Below are positions 1 to 9,183 of a stretch of DNA of 64,000 nucleotides, one piece after another. Both the position numbers and the translations under genes were made by a program. Source of the DNA: Pedobacter alluvionis (GTDB lineage: Bacteria > Bacteroidota > Bacteroidia > Sphingobacteriales > Sphingobacteriaceae). Numbering within the stretch: position 1 is the first letter of the stretch; the number at the start of each line of letters is the position of its first letter. The stretch covers positions 992,001-1,056,000 of the forward strand of contig NZ_RCCK01000011.1 of NCBI RefSeq assembly GCF_003664035.1, given 5' to 3'. The notes under the pieces are model-generated. The model was not told the origin of the DNA. It was given only the letters and a program-made list of their open reading frames with translations, and ran no database searches.

Positions 1-602
1 TACTAAAATCTACTAAATGGACTCCAGGCACCACAATCAAGGTGAGTTTAAACGGAAGCACAGCAGCCATCAGGGCTAAAGTAATTCAATATGCAAAGGC
101 TTGGGAACAATATGCCAACATCAAATTCAACTTTGTAACAAACGACAATACAGCCAAAATCAGGGTAAGTTTTGTAAGTGGAGATGGATCCTGGTCTTAT
201 CTCGGAAAATTAACGCCTAGCACCGGTGCTACCATGAACTACGGTTGGTTAACAGCAAGTACATCAGATTCGGAATATAGCCGGGTAGTAATCCACGAAT
301 TCGGCCATGCCTTAGGATTGATCCATGAACACCAACACCCATTGGTAGCTATTCCCTGGGATAAACCTGCTGTTTATGCTTATTACGCAGCTGCTCCAAA
401 TTACTGGAGCCAGGCAGAAGTAGACAATGCCTTATTTGCAAAATACACTACCTCCCAAACCAATTATAGCACTTATGATAAATACTCAATCATGCACTAT
501 GCTGTTCCAAACGAACTAACCACCGGTGATTACGAAGTGGGATGGAATACAGTACTATCTCCTACTGATAAAACATTTATTGCTTCAGTATATCCATTTT
601 AA
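1..602 (+). CDS. Astacin-like zinc metalloprotease, 3' part (5' end outside window)
   Basis: Likely secreted zinc endopeptidase of the metzincin clan (M12A, astacin-like). The zinc-binding motif HEFGHALGLIHEHQHP fits HExxHxxGxxHE, and the Met-turn SIMHY follows about 60 residues later. The reading frame is open from the first bases and codes for KWTPGTTIKVSLNGS across the GTG at 42, a typical beta-strand run for these domains. The GTG is therefore an internal valine and the gene starts upstream of the window. The propeptide or signal peptide and any additional domain would lie there. About 200 residues are visible, close to a complete catalytic domain. A 70-bp gap separates it from the next gene on the same strand. 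Family assignment is firm; the substrate is unknown. Confidence 0.88.
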   Translation, partial: LKSTKWTPGTTIKVSLNGSTAAIRAKVIQYAKAWEQYANIKFNFVTNDNTAKIRVSFVSGDGSWSYLGKLTPSTGATMNYGWLTASTSDSEYSRVVIHEFGHALGLIHEHQHPLVAIPWDKPAVYAYYAAAPNYWSQAEVDNALFAKYTTSQTNYSTYDKYSIMHYAVPNELTTGDYEVGWNTVLSPTDKTFIASVYPF

Positions 603-672
603 AAATAAATAATTACACATAGTGGTATAATTGGCCACTATGTGTATTTTACTGCTATAAAATAAAATAGAT

Positions 673-1590
673 ATGCAGATCGCTTTGCGGATTTCCTTGA
701 TCAAACAGTTTTTAGCCTGCTCAACCCTCATCTTATTCTGTAAAGTCGTATCAGCACAAGACACCCCTCACAGGTGGAGTGTAAAACCTTATATCGGTCT
801 CCAGCAATCTAAATTTGACTGGTCTATTGCCGGCAATGCGGCTGGTGCCAATCCGAATGTACTATCAGAACTGATCTGGAAAAATCTTAAAGGGCCTGGT
901 TTTGGGTTAGACATCAAATACAATATTACCCGGCGGTTAAGTGTTAAAGCTACTAACCAATACAGCAACATAACCAAAGGAGAGGCAGAAGATACCGACT
1001 ATGCAGATGATAACAGGCAGAATGCTTTTTATTTCGATCTGCTCAACGCAAATAAAGGTTACTTATATGATGCCGCTTTACAGCTCAATTATCAACTATT
1101 AAAGTTTGGGCAATTTAACATCAATCCAATTGTCGGACTTTCGTACAATCAGCAAAAATTCTATCTGTTAGAAAGTGCAAATAACCCAGACAGCAAAGGC
1201 TTAAACTCTACATATCAAGCAAGATATAAAGGATTCGATTTTGGAGCAGAATTCATTTTTATCACGAATAAATTTAGTTTGGGTGCCACGATTTTAGCTG
1301 GTTTTTACAATTATTCGGCAAAAGCCAACTGGAATTTAATCCCTGATTTTGCAAAACCTGTAAGCTTTACACATAAGGCAAATTCCTTTTCCTTAAGTGG
1401 CGATATCAATCTTGCTGTACCAGTAAGCAAAAGTTTACGGTTAGAAGTTGACTATAAGATCAATAACATCAACACTTACTCTGGTGTAGATAAAGCTTAT
1501 TTTAATAGCCGGGCAACAGAGGAAACTCAATTTAATGGTGCAAATTTTAGAAAAAATGCTGTATTATTGGGGCTAAATCTCAGCTTTTAA
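673..1590 (+). CDS. Predicted outer-membrane beta-barrel protein
   Basis: 305 residues with an N-terminal signal peptide (hydrophobic stretch around residues 12-28, likely cleavage after VVSA). The mature part has the alternating aromatic/polar pattern of beta strands and ends in NAVLLGLNLSF, a C-terminal phenylalanine typical of outer-membrane barrels. The pattern resembles the broad OmpA/OmpW-like or Legionella-type major outer membrane protein barrels, but I cannot name a family. It lies 70 bp after the metalloprotease gene, possibly co-transcribed, and a cluster of small palindromes follows its stop. Function unknown; transport or surface structure are both possible. Confidence 0.7.
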   Translation: MQIALRISLIKQFLACSTLILFCKVVSAQDTPHRWSVKPYIGLQQSKFDWSIAGNAAGANPNVLSELIWKNLKGPGFGLDIKYNITRRLSVKATNQYSNITKGEAEDTDYADDNRQNAFYFDLLNANKGYLYDAALQLNYQLLKFGQFNINPIVGLSYNQQKFYLLESANNPDSKGLNSTYQARYKGFDFGAEFIFITNKFSLGATILAGFYNYSAKANWNLIPDFAKPVSFTHKANSFSLSGDINLAVPVSKSLRLEVDYKINNINTYSGVDKAYFNSRATEETQFNGANFRKNAVLLGLNLSF

Positions 1591-1599
1591 TTAAGAGTG

Positions 1600-1732
1600 T
1601 CTCATTGTCCTCGTTTGCAACGAGGATAAAAGAGAATGGCGATTTTATCGCCGAGAGGAAACAATTTTTATGACTGATGCAACCACATTACAAATGTGGT
1701 TCTCCACAATTCTCGTTACAAACGACGACTAT
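1600..1732. repeat. Cluster of short palindromes
   Basis: Three near-perfect hairpins lie in tandem: TCCTCGTT-GC-AACGAGGA (about 1608-1626), GGCGAT-TTT-ATCGCC (about 1637-1651) and ACCACATT-ACA-AATGTGGT (about 1681-1700). The outer flanks (cgtttgcaacgag and ctcgttacaaacg) also face each other inversely, so the whole block folds on itself. It sits between convergent genes and could act as a bidirectional terminator, but it has no long T tract and looks more like an extragenic repeat. Confidence 0.6.
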
Positions 1733-1733
1733 A

Positions 1734-2471
1734 TTAATTAGTTTTTAAGGCCACCAAACGTTCACCCTCCAATACCGGAATTGTTTTGCACAGATTTAAC
1801 TGCAAACAGAAAACAACATCTTCCTCTATATTCAACTGAGCCAGGCGATGGCTATGCGATGATTTATGAAGGTACTTTCTCAGATCTGCTTTAGCCAAAG
1901 AATACAAATCTTCTGCAGCTACACTAGAATCGTCAAAATGTTCGAAATTTTGACGGAGATTATTTACAACCGCTCCGGCAAAAAGGGTATCTTCTAAATT
2001 GAACTGATCTTTCCAACCAGCACACAGCAAAAGCACATTTTTATCCTGACTTTTCAGATAATCGCAAAGCGAATCTAAATTAAGGAATGATCCGATCACA
2101 ACCTGATAAGCTCTTTTTTGTGCCAGATGCAAAGCTTTGGTACCATTTGTAGTGGTTAAAACGACCGTTTTTCCATTTACTTTTTCATGGGTATAAGAGA
2201 ATGGCGAGTTGCCGAAATCGTATCCTTCTACCACCTCTCCATTTCGTTCTGCTGCCAATAAAAATCCGCTATCGCGATAGTTTAAACAATCTTCCACCTG
2301 AGCTACGGGAATAATCGCTTCAGCACCATTATCTATCCCATAAGTAATAGATGAGGTAGCTCTCAAAATATCGATAACCACGACAATGCTTTGTTCTATA
2401 TCGTATAAGTCGATTAAGGCCGGAGTTAAACAAACTTCTATTTTTTTTGACATGCGATGAGATTTATTCAT
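1734..2471 (-). CDS. comB: 2-phosphosulfolactate phosphatase (ComB family)
   Basis: 245-residue member of the ComB family, which hydrolyses 2-phospho-3-sulfolactate to sulfolactate in a Mg-dependent reaction. Visible family features are the N-terminal VVVIDILRATSSITYG and the central VVLTTTNGTKALHLA. ComB belongs to coenzyme M synthesis in methanogens; bacterial homologues act in sulfolactate or other sulfonate metabolism, and their physiological roles are mostly inferred. No phosphosulfolactate synthase (ComA) is in the window. The first ATG (2471) overlaps the end of the upstream nuclease gene by 8 bp; a second in-frame ATG at 2453, giving MSKKIEV, avoids the overlap and matches the usual family start better. 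It is probably translated from a message shared with that nuclease. Confidence 0.88.
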   Translation of the reverse strand: MNKSHRMSKKIEVCLTPALIDLYDIEQSIVVVIDILRATSSITYGIDNGAEAIIPVAQVEDCLNYRDSGFLLAAERNGEVVEGYDFGNSPFSYTHEKVNGKTVVLTTTNGTKALHLAQKRAYQVVIGSFLNLDSLCDYLKSQDKNVLLLCAGWKDQFNLEDTLFAGAVVNNLRQNFEHFDDSSVAAEDLYSLAKADLRKYLHKSSHSHRLAQLNIEEDVVFCLQLNLCKTIPVLEGERLVALKTN

Positions 2472-3501
2472 TAATAATTTCTTTTACCTTTTCTTCCAGG
2501 AGTTTTTGATCAGGTAAATAAAGTTGATATTTGGAGACGAATATTTTATTGGAGAGTCCACCAGTTACATACTTTACCAAAAATTCATTTTTATCTGCAG
2601 CAATGATAATTCCTATCGGATCATTATCGCCTTCAGCATTTTCTTCCTCTTTGAAATAGTTGAGATAAAAATTCATTTGGCCGATATCCTGATGTTTTAC
2701 CTTTTTTGTTTTCAGGTCGATAAGTACGAAACACCTTAATATTCGGTGATAAAACACGATATCAACAAACATGTGTTCATTATCGACAGTTATTTTAAAC
2801 TGCCTCGCGACAAATGAAAAGCCCTTACCAAGCTCCAATAAAAATCTTTGGAGATTATCAATAAGTTTTTTCTCTAGTCCCGATTCTTTAATGATACTGC
2901 CTGTAGGGATGTTCAAAAACTCAAAAATATAAGGGTCTCTGATTAAATCATCAGAGCTATTAATTACTTGACCTTTTTCGGCTAAAGTTAGTACACCTTC
3001 TTTATCTTTGCTTAGCGCTAGTCTTTGAAATAAAGCTGAATCAATTTGGCGTTTCATTTCTCTAAAACTCCAATTTTCTTTTATAGCCTGTGCTTCATAA
3101 AAACTTCTGGAGAGCTGATCAGAAATAGTTAAAAGTTCTGCATAATGACTCCAGCTAAGAAAAACGCCAGACACTGTCTGGCGAATTAAATCTTCGTCTG
3201 CTAAGGGCTGAAATTTAGGATAGTTTATATAAAACAAACGCATAAGCTGCAAACTTGACCGACTAAATCCTTTGCCAAATTTTAACTTCAAATCTGCAGA
3301 AAGCGTTACCAACAATTCCTTACCATACTCGGCTCTCTGTTTCCCGTGTTGTTCAAAATCAACAATATATCTTCCAATTTTCCAATTGGCAAGAATCAGC
3401 TCAACATTAATTGCTTTTATCGCATTCTGCTTCGCCGTTTGTAAAGTTGACCCAATGTGGTAAAGCAGCTCATTATATTTATTTTCTTCCAGTTCCATCA
3501 C
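2464..3501 (-). CDS. YhcG/DUF1016-type PDDEXK nuclease domain protein
   Basis: 345 residues in the two-part layout of the YhcG family. The N-terminal helical DUF1016-N domain (about 1-170) contains LILANWKIGRYIVDFEQ and FSRSSLQLMRLFY. The C-terminal PDDEXK domain (about 190-345) contains VDIVFYHRILRCFVLIDLKT, which supplies the D...(D/E)xK metal-binding core, here with DLK in place of the common ELK. YhcG proteins are predicted nucleases often linked with mobile DNA or restriction islands; their biological role is poorly known. No restriction or methylase genes are next to it; it overlaps comB downstream and follows gcvT by 32 bp. A second family member lies at 40257-41348. Confidence 0.88.
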   Translation of the reverse strand: MMELEENKYNELLYHIGSTLQTAKQNAIKAINVELILANWKIGRYIVDFEQHGKQRAEYGKELLVTLSADLKLKFGKGFSRSSLQLMRLFYINYPKFQPLADEDLIRQTVSGVFLSWSHYAELLTISDQLSRSFYEAQAIKENWSFREMKRQIDSALFQRLALSKDKEGVLTLAEKGQVINSSDDLIRDPYIFEFLNIPTGSIIKESGLEKKLIDNLQRFLLELGKGFSFVARQFKITVDNEHMFVDIVFYHRILRCFVLIDLKTKKVKHQDIGQMNFYLNYFKEEENAEGDNDPIGIIIAADKNEFLVKYVTGGLSNKIFVSKYQLYLPDQKLLEEKVKEIINE

Positions 3502-3533
3502 TTTAAAAAATATTGCTGCTTTAACTATAAATC

Positions 3534-4613
3534 CTATTTATAAAAAGGAAACTTAACCACTTTAGCTTTAATTGGCGTATTGCGGATTAAAATAAAAACT
3601 TCAGTTCCTTCTTTAGCGAAATCTTTTGCGATGTAGCCCATACCGATTGCTTTTTGCAGTGAAGGCGCCTGTGTACCGGAAGTTACTTTACCGATAATGT
3701 TTCCTTCAGCATCAGCAATTTCATAGTCATGTCGCGGAATACCACGATCGATCATTTCGAAACCAACCAATTTCTTTTGAATACCAGCTTCTTTCTGCGC
3801 TAATAGTGCCTCCGAATTGGTAAAAGATTTAGAAAATTTAGTAATCCAACCTAAACCTGCTTCAATTGGTGAAGTAGTATCATCAATATCATTTCCGTAT
3901 AAACAGAAACCCATTTCCAAGCGCAGAGTATCGCGGGCACCTAAGCCAATTGGCTTAATGTTATATGGCGCACCCGCTTTAAAAATAGCATCCCAGATCT
4001 GATCTGCATATTGGTTTTCAAAGTAAATTTCAAAACCACCAGCTCCGGTATAACCTGTTGCAGAAATAACCACGTTATCAACGCCAGCGAAGGTACCTTT
4101 AACAAAAGTATAATATTCCATTGATGCCAAATCAACATCGGTTAAGCTTTGTAAAGCATCAGCCGCTTTTGGTCCCTGAATGGCTAAAAGAGACGTTTGA
4201 TCAGAAATATTGTGCATTTCTACACCTTCTGTATTAAACTGCTGAATCCAGTTCCAGTCTTTTTCAATGTTTGATGCATTTACCACCAACATATAGGTTT
4301 TATCGTCTATTTTGTAAACCAAAAGATCATCTACAATACCACCATCTTGATTTGGCAGGCAAGAATACTGAACCTTTCCATCATATAATTTAGAAGCATC
4401 GTTACTGGTTACACGTTGAATAAGATCTAATGCATTTTCGCCTTTAAGAATAAATTCGCCCATGTGGCTTACATCAAAAACACCTACACCGTTACGAACA
4501 GTTGCATGTTCGGCATTTATACCCTCGTACGTAACAGGCATATTGTAACCTGCAAATGGAACCATTTTAGCGCCTAAAGCGATGTGTTTTTCTGTTAATG
4601 CGGTGTTTTTCAT
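3534..4613 (-). CDS. gcvT: Aminomethyltransferase, glycine cleavage T protein
   Basis: 359 residues, full length for GcvT. The protein transfers the methylene group from aminomethyl-lipoyl H protein to tetrahydrofolate, releasing ammonia, as part of the cytosolic glycine cleavage system. Characteristic stretches are [14 protein letters not shown] and [13 protein letters not shown] near the N terminus, [11 protein letters not shown] near residue 190, and a C-terminal barrel domain with [13 protein letters not shown]. The start ATG is the only sensible one. gcvH and gcvP are not in the window, which is common in Bacteroidetes. I saw no glycine-riboswitch-like structure in the upstream 250 bp. 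Confidence 0.97.
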   Translation of the reverse strand: MKNTALTEKHIALGAKMVPFAGYNMPVTYEGINAEHATVRNGVGVFDVSHMGEFILKGENALDLIQRVTSNDASKLYDGKVQYSCLPNQDGGIVDDLLVYKIDDKTYMLVVNASNIEKDWNWIQQFNTEGVEMHNISDQTSLLAIQGPKAADALQSLTDVDLASMEYYTFVKGTFAGVDNVVISATGYTGAGGFEIYFENQYADQIWDAIFKAGAPYNIKPIGLGARDTLRLEMGFCLYGNDIDDTTSPIEAGLGWITKFSKSFTNSEALLAQKEAGIQKKLVGFEMIDRGIPRHDYEIADAEGNIIGKVTSGTQAPSLQKAIGMGYIAKDFAKEGTEVFILIRNTPIKAKVVKFPFYK

Positions 4614-4816
4614 CCGTAAATTTTATTTTTTATGATAATGAAGTCAGTATAGCTGATATTCTGTGAATTATGACGGCTTTATTCGTTATTCTTCTTGGGC
4701 GCAAAAGTACTAAGAAAAAGACAAAATTTCGGGGTTAATTTTAAGGAGTTTATGGATGATTTTTCTAATCATCCTTCAGGTTGAACTTGTTTCAGTACCT
4801 ATTAGAGTGGCACTCA

Positions 4817-4861
4817 GAGTTGACAACTTTCACTCTTGATGCCTATTAAAGTTGTCAACTC
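4817..4861. repeat. Perfect 14-bp inverted repeat
   Basis: GAGTTGACAACTTT at 4817-4830 is perfectly complementary to AAAGTTGTCAACTC at 4848-4861 with a 17-base loop. It begins 11 bp beyond the stop codon of the minus-strand glycosyltransferase at 4872. There is no T tract on the minus strand, so simple intrinsic termination is not assured; it may be a stabilising 3' hairpin or a protein-binding palindrome. Confidence 0.7.
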
Positions 4862-4871
4862 ATAAATCCAC

Positions 4872-6074
4872 CTATGCACTCACCAATTCTTCGTAAATCT
4901 TCAGCATTTTACCAGAGATTAAATGCACACCATGGTCGTTTTCGACAGTCTTACGGGCATTCTCTCCAATCTCTACCCAACGTTTTGGATTAATGATACA
5001 CTGTAAAATTGACCGGTAAAATTCATCAGCGGTATCGGCAATTAAAATGTCGTGGCCATGCCTGCAATTAATTCCCTCAGCCGCAGTAGTGGTGGCAATA
5101 ATACATTTTTTCATGGCCATACCTTCAATAATCTTAACCCGCATTCCGGTTCCAGAAATTAAAGGAACAATCATAATCGCTTTAGAATTCATAAACTCTA
5201 CCGCATCGAAAACTTCTCCCTCTACAATCAGGTTTTCTGAATCGTACTCGAAGAAATGTTTTTGCATGTTTTTCCCTGCAATATAAAATCGGAGGTCTTT
5301 ATTCAGCTTTTCAATATCGGGCCAGATATCATCCAAAAACCATTCTAATCCTTCCTGATTTGGCCTCCAGTCCATTGCACCTAAATGAAAAAGTGTGGGA
5401 AAACTGGTTTTGGTTTTATCTACCTTGTATTTTTCTAAATCAATGGCCACCGGAAAAACCGACATCGGAATTTCGCAGCCAAACCTTAATATACTTTGCC
5501 GATCGGGCTCACTAATGGCGAAAATATGATGGAAACGGTTAATCTGATCGGTTTCATACGCCTTAAGACGCTGAGCTAAAAAAGCCAGGTATTTACGTCT
5601 GATTAAAAACTTTTCTGAATGAGAAAGACGTTCCCAAAGGGTAAATTCGATATTGTGCGCCCGATAGATAAGCCTGGCATTACTATTTGCCTTAACCACA
5701 TCCAGATAGGGAACAACAAAAAGTCCCTCAAATTGAATAACGTCGAATACATTTTCGCGTAAGAGGTTTTCTAACTGACGTGCGGCATCTTCGCTGTAAT
5801 ACCTCGAAACATTATAAGATTCGTTGGTGAAAATATTAAAAAATGCCGACCATACGTTTACATCGGTATCTAAATCGTGGGTATGGTATTTAATCTGTTC
5901 AAAAATAGGATCGTAAATATCTTCAATATCAATTCTTCCTTTTGTAGGGTTGAGGCTAAACAAAGTAATATCTGCGCCAAGTTGCAGCAAACCTTTTATG
6001 GTATTATAAACCACAATAGGATAACCACTATTTGGCGGAAAGGGAACCCGCTTGGTAATTAACAGAATTTTCAC
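4872..6074 (-). CDS. Glycosyltransferase family 4 protein
   Basis: 400-residue GT-B fold glycosyltransferase. The N-terminal acceptor domain (about 1-200) opens with KILLITKRVPFPPNSGYP, the glycine/proline loop typical of GT4 enzymes. The C-terminal donor-binding domain carries FHLGAMDWRPNQEGLEWF and VPLISGTGMRVKIIEGMAM, the E-x-x-A/M-rich sugar-nucleotide region. It probably adds a sugar to a surface polysaccharide or glycolipid in the cytoplasm; substrates cannot be inferred. The gene follows rnhB by 22 bp and is likely in the same transcript. A 14-bp inverted repeat lies just after its stop. Confidence 0.9.
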   Translation of the reverse strand: MKILLITKRVPFPPNSGYPIVVYNTIKGLLQLGADITLFSLNPTKGRIDIEDIYDPIFEQIKYHTHDLDTDVNVWSAFFNIFTNESYNVSRYYSEDAARQLENLLRENVFDVIQFEGLFVVPYLDVVKANSNARLIYRAHNIEFTLWERLSHSEKFLIRRKYLAFLAQRLKAYETDQINRFHHIFAISEPDRQSILRFGCEIPMSVFPVAIDLEKYKVDKTKTSFPTLFHLGAMDWRPNQEGLEWFLDDIWPDIEKLNKDLRFYIAGKNMQKHFFEYDSENLIVEGEVFDAVEFMNSKAIMIVPLISGTGMRVKIIEGMAMKKCIIATTTAAEGINCRHGHDILIADTADEFYRSILQCIINPKRWVEIGENARKTVENDHGVHLISGKMLKIYEELVSA

Positions 6075-6096
6075 AATGTTGTGAACATACGAAATT

Positions 6097-6705
6097 TTAG
6101 GCGTTTTTTGAAAACAGATCCAACTGAGGGTCGCTCACATTAAAAGTTTTGCGGTGAAAAGGCGAAAGCCCGATTTCGATCACAGCTTTACGGTGTGCAA
6201 TGGTAGGGTATCCTTTATTCTGCTGCCAATTGTAATGCGGAAAATCAACGTGTAGGTTGGTCATGTATTCATCCCGGTGGGTTTTGGCTAATATAGAAGC
6301 AGCAGCAATATTTAAATATTTCCCATCGCCCTTAATGATACAGCTATGCGGAATCTGCGGATAGGTTTTGAAGCGATTGCCATCAATTACCAGGTATTGT
6401 GGTTGAGTATGTAATTTTTCTATTGCCCTGTGCATGGCCAAAAAGGAAGCATTTAAAATATTGATCTGGTCTATCTCTTCATGATCACAAGAAGCTACGG
6501 CCCAGGCTAAAGCTTCCTGTTCTATTATCGGTCTCAGAGTAGCCCTTTGCCCATGCGATAATTGCTTAGAGTCATTTAATCCTTCTAACACAAAACCTTT
6601 TGGCAAAATAACCGCCGCAGCAAAAACAGGACCAGCGAGGCAACCTCTTCCAGCTTCATCACATCCAGCCTCTAATAATTCTTCCTGATAACAGTTTAAT
6701 AACAT
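6097..6705 (-). CDS. rnhB: Ribonuclease HII
   Basis: 202 residues, normal length. RNase HII cleaves the RNA strand of RNA-DNA hybrids and removes single ribonucleotides from DNA. The N-terminal signature [20 protein letters not shown] gives the first catalytic Asp-Glu pair, LVIDGN the next aspartate and [12 protein letters not shown] the fourth acidic residue. It appears first in a two-gene minus-strand unit with the GT4 glycosyltransferase (22-bp gap). The divergent plus-strand gene starts 70 bp away, so both promoters share this short gap. Confidence 0.97.
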   Translation of the reverse strand: MLLNCYQEELLEAGCDEAGRGCLAGPVFAAAVILPKGFVLEGLNDSKQLSHGQRATLRPIIEQEALAWAVASCDHEEIDQINILNASFLAMHRAIEKLHTQPQYLVIDGNRFKTYPQIPHSCIIKGDGKYLNIAAASILAKTHRDEYMTNLHVDFPHYNWQQNKGYPTIAHRKAVIEIGLSPFHRKTFNVSDPQLDLFSKNA

Positions 6706-6774
6706 GTTGCAAATTTACTGAAATAGAGCTAGTAAGGAAATTATTTTGTTCAACATCTTTTAAACATTAATTTT

Positions 6775-7476
6775 ATGGATAAAGGATTTATAATGCATAT
6801 CATTAAATTAACGCTTATTTTTTGCCTGTTATGTTTTACGTGTTTTGCACAAAAGAAAAAATACGGTATTATAAAGACACCTGTGGAACCGCCCTCAAGA
6901 GCAGACTATGATGTTTTAGAAAAACGCATGGTTTGCATTTACCGGAACAAATATTCACCCGCAGAAAGATTAAGATTTTTTCCATTTAACCAATACAAAA
7001 AGGTGATGTTGATTTCTTTTGAACCACCGGAGTTAATGGCTGAAATCATTTATAGCGATACCACTAAAGCTCCGACCAACATACCAGTTGAGGAAGAAGT
7101 TTACCATATACTATTGGAAAAAAAACAAAAATTAGATTTAACAAGATTAAAAGAAAAGAAGATTTTATCCGCTTTGGAGGTGGATAAACTTACCGATGTA
7201 CTTTATAACTTTGGCTACACCTCTACCAAAAGCTACAAAGGGTTATTGATAGCTGAATCAGAGGGATATAGATGTTATGAGCCACGAAATGCAATTGTAT
7301 TTTTAGATGAAAATGGCTTAGTAGCCGAATATATCGAGATCTGTTTTGAGTGCTTTAATAGGAAGGAAAGTTCAGACAAAATGAAGACTGGCCAATTTTG
7401 CAATGAAAAATATGATCTGATTAAAAAATACTTCCGTGCTACGGGTATTAGGTATGGCACAGCCAAACGTAAATAA
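6775..7476 (+). CDS. Uncharacterised secreted protein
   Basis: 233 residues from the first ATG. An in-frame ATG at 6793 gives MHIIKLTLIFCLLCFTCFAQ, a cleaner signal peptide, and is the more probable start. The mature part is charged, with a lysine-rich segment around residues 120-140, and contains a C-terminal cluster of cysteines (CYEP, CFEC, FCNEKY) that may bind metal or form disulfides. I recognise no domain. It precedes a TfoX-N gene by 11 bp. Confidence 0.7.
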   Translation: MDKGFIMHIIKLTLIFCLLCFTCFAQKKKYGIIKTPVEPPSRADYDVLEKRMVCIYRNKYSPAERLRFFPFNQYKKVMLISFEPPELMAEIIYSDTTKAPTNIPVEEEVYHILLEKKQKLDLTRLKEKKILSALEVDKLTDVLYNFGYTSTKSYKGLLIAESEGYRCYEPRNAIVFLDENGLVAEYIEICFECFNRKESSDKMKTGQFCNEKYDLIKKYFRATGIRYGTAKRK

Positions 7477-7487
7477 CAATTTGAACC

Positions 7488-7826
7488 ATGAAATATAACG
7501 AAACCTTGGCGCTCCGTGTGGCCGAACGTCTAATGCATCTACAAGATGTACAGGAAAAAGAGATGTTCAACGGGCTAATTTTTATGGTGAATGGCAAAAT
7601 GTGTATCGGTGTTTCTAAGAATAGTATGATGGTACGACTCGATCCCAATAGCCTGGAAAACTTATCGGATAAAGACGGCTGGCAGCAAATGGTAATTGGT
7701 AACAGACCTATGAAGGGTTATGTTTCAGTATCGGAAGATGTTTTGGGAAGAAATGATGAACTCGATTTTTGGGTAAACCTTGCCCTGGCCTTCAATCCCT
7801 TTGCAAAAGCATCAAAAAAGAAATAA
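7488..7826 (+). CDS. TfoX N-terminal domain protein
   Basis: 112-residue protein consisting only of the TfoX N-terminal domain: KEMFNGLIFMVNGKMCIGV followed by MVRLDP and ending in a short lysine tail. In gammaproteobacterial TfoX/Sxy this domain sits before a helix-hairpin-helix domain and promotes competence gene expression. Stand-alone N domains are widespread in bacteria and of unknown function, so a competence role should not be assumed. It follows the preceding secreted protein gene by 11 bp and may be co-transcribed with it. Confidence 0.85.
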   Translation: MKYNETLALRVAERLMHLQDVQEKEMFNGLIFMVNGKMCIGVSKNSMMVRLDPNSLENLSDKDGWQQMVIGNRPMKGYVSVSEDVLGRNDELDFWVNLALAFNPFAKASKKK

Positions 7827-7917
7827 CCATAAACACAATCTGTTGCCCGATCCCGCTGTTCAAAAACTAGCAAGAGCCATATTTTTTGATTAATTTTATG
7901 TTAACTAATCAAATATT

Positions 7918-8550
7918 ATGAAAGAACGAGCTATTATAGCAGCATTTCTGCTATGCATTTCATTCACCATCCAGGCTCAGGTTAAAAGAACCAGTACATT
8001 AGCAGAAACTAAAGAAACAAATACGCAATCCTTAAGAACTCAGGCTCCAGAGGGGCATTACTGTGATTATTGTAAATTAAATTACCCGGAATCGCATTTC
8101 CCTTGCATTATGAAATCCATTAAAGGCAAGCTGGATGTAACCACAGGCGAGGTAAGTTTTGTGGCCGGGCAACCAATAGGTGGCATTGTAGTTAAAGGCG
8201 GCAAAAACCTGGAGAGCAATACCTTTACACTTGTGACCAACCAAAATGGAGAAATAGAATTTAATAATACCAGCATCGGGAATTATAAATTTATCATTTC
8301 AGTACCTTCCACTAATCCCAAATCGCGGGTAGCAGGCTCGCCAATCGGGGGAATAATTGTTAAAGGCGGTAAAAATCCTGGCGGCAGTTTAATCACTTTA
8401 ATTACCGACGAAAACGGCGAAATAGAACTGAACAACCTGCCTGTTGGCACCTATAAATTCACCGCAATAGGCGCTTCGGCAACTGAGAAAGATAATCCAT
8501 TATATAAATCGAGTTATTCTGAAAAGGTAAATCCTTTACATAAAAACTAA
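7918..8550 (+). CDS. Secreted protein with two internal beta-sandwich-like repeats
   Basis: 210 residues with a signal peptide ending in FTIQAQ. The mature region has a CDYCKLNYPESHFPC cysteine cluster (residues about 50-63), then two repeats of about 46 residues starting near 83 and 139. Each has AG(Q/S)PIGGIxVKGGKN, a TL(V/I)T(N/D) strand, a NGEIE strand and (I/V)GxYKF. The GE(I/L)xxxNxPxGxYxF pattern is that of carboxypeptidase-regulatory/SpaA-like prealbumin folds, which supports a structural or adhesive role at the cell surface. No family name can be given with certainty. The protein ends in a short non-repetitive charged tail. Confidence 0.72.
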   Translation: MKERAIIAAFLLCISFTIQAQVKRTSTLAETKETNTQSLRTQAPEGHYCDYCKLNYPESHFPCIMKSIKGKLDVTTGEVSFVAGQPIGGIVVKGGKNLESNTFTLVTNQNGEIEFNNTSIGNYKFIISVPSTNPKSRVAGSPIGGIIVKGGKNPGGSLITLITDENGEIELNNLPVGTYKFTAIGASATEKDNPLYKSSYSEKVNPLHKN

Positions 8551-8647
8551 AATTGATAAATTCACGCTACCTTTCATTTTTTGGCACTATTATGGAATCT
8601 TTCAAATCTGTGCATCTTTAAATTATCACACATTTAAAACACACATT

Positions 8648-9178
8648 ATGAAACATTTAAATTTAATATTGAGCCTGGCATTTCTTTCGATAGGATTTCA
8701 TTCTTTTGCCCAAACCGATAAAGAAACTACAGTGAAAATCGTTGCGGATAAAAATTATACTTTTATTGCCAACACAGCCGTACCGATGTCTAACAATGAT
8801 GTTAATAGAGTATTGGCAATGATGCCAGGCAGTCAGGGAGGCTCTTCAATAAACCTATCGGGATCGCAATACGATGTGAAGGTTACTAAAGACAGTATTG
8901 TTGCTTATCTGCCTTATTTTGGAAGATCTTTTTCGGCTCCGATGGATCCGACACAAGGCGGCATTAAATTTACTTCAAAAAATTTCACCTATACTGAATC
9001 TAAAAATAAAAAAGGAACCTATATTATCCAGATTAATACAAAGGATGTAACACGAGAAAATTATCGGTTTACCATTAATATCTCTACCAATGGTTACGCT
9101 TCGCTAACCGCTAGTAGTATGAATAAACAACCCATCATTTTTAATGGTTATTTAGACGAGCCGAAGAAACAGGATTAG
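8648..9178 (+). CDS. DUF4251 family secreted protein
   Basis: 176 residues with a signal peptide (MKHLNLILSLAFLSIGFHSFAQ). The mature sequence fits DUF4251, a Bacteroidetes family of periplasmic or secreted beta-rich proteins: KNYTF, then a strand with SQYDVKVTKDSIVAYLPYFG, GGIKFTSKNFTYT, and a C-terminal strand around ISTNGYASL. Function is unknown. It stands alone between the repeat protein and a palindromic element that immediately follows its stop. Confidence 0.82.
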   Translation: MKHLNLILSLAFLSIGFHSFAQTDKETTVKIVADKNYTFIANTAVPMSNNDVNRVLAMMPGSQGGSSINLSGSQYDVKVTKDSIVAYLPYFGRSFSAPMDPTQGGIKFTSKNFTYTESKNKKGTYIIQINTKDVTRENYRFTINISTNGYASLTASSMNKQPIIFNGYLDEPKKQD

Positions 9179-9183
9179 GGGCT

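Noticed and set aside
4614..4871. Possible glycine riboswitch before gcvT
   Set aside because: The upstream stretch lacks the conserved glycine-aptamer core and tandem layout.
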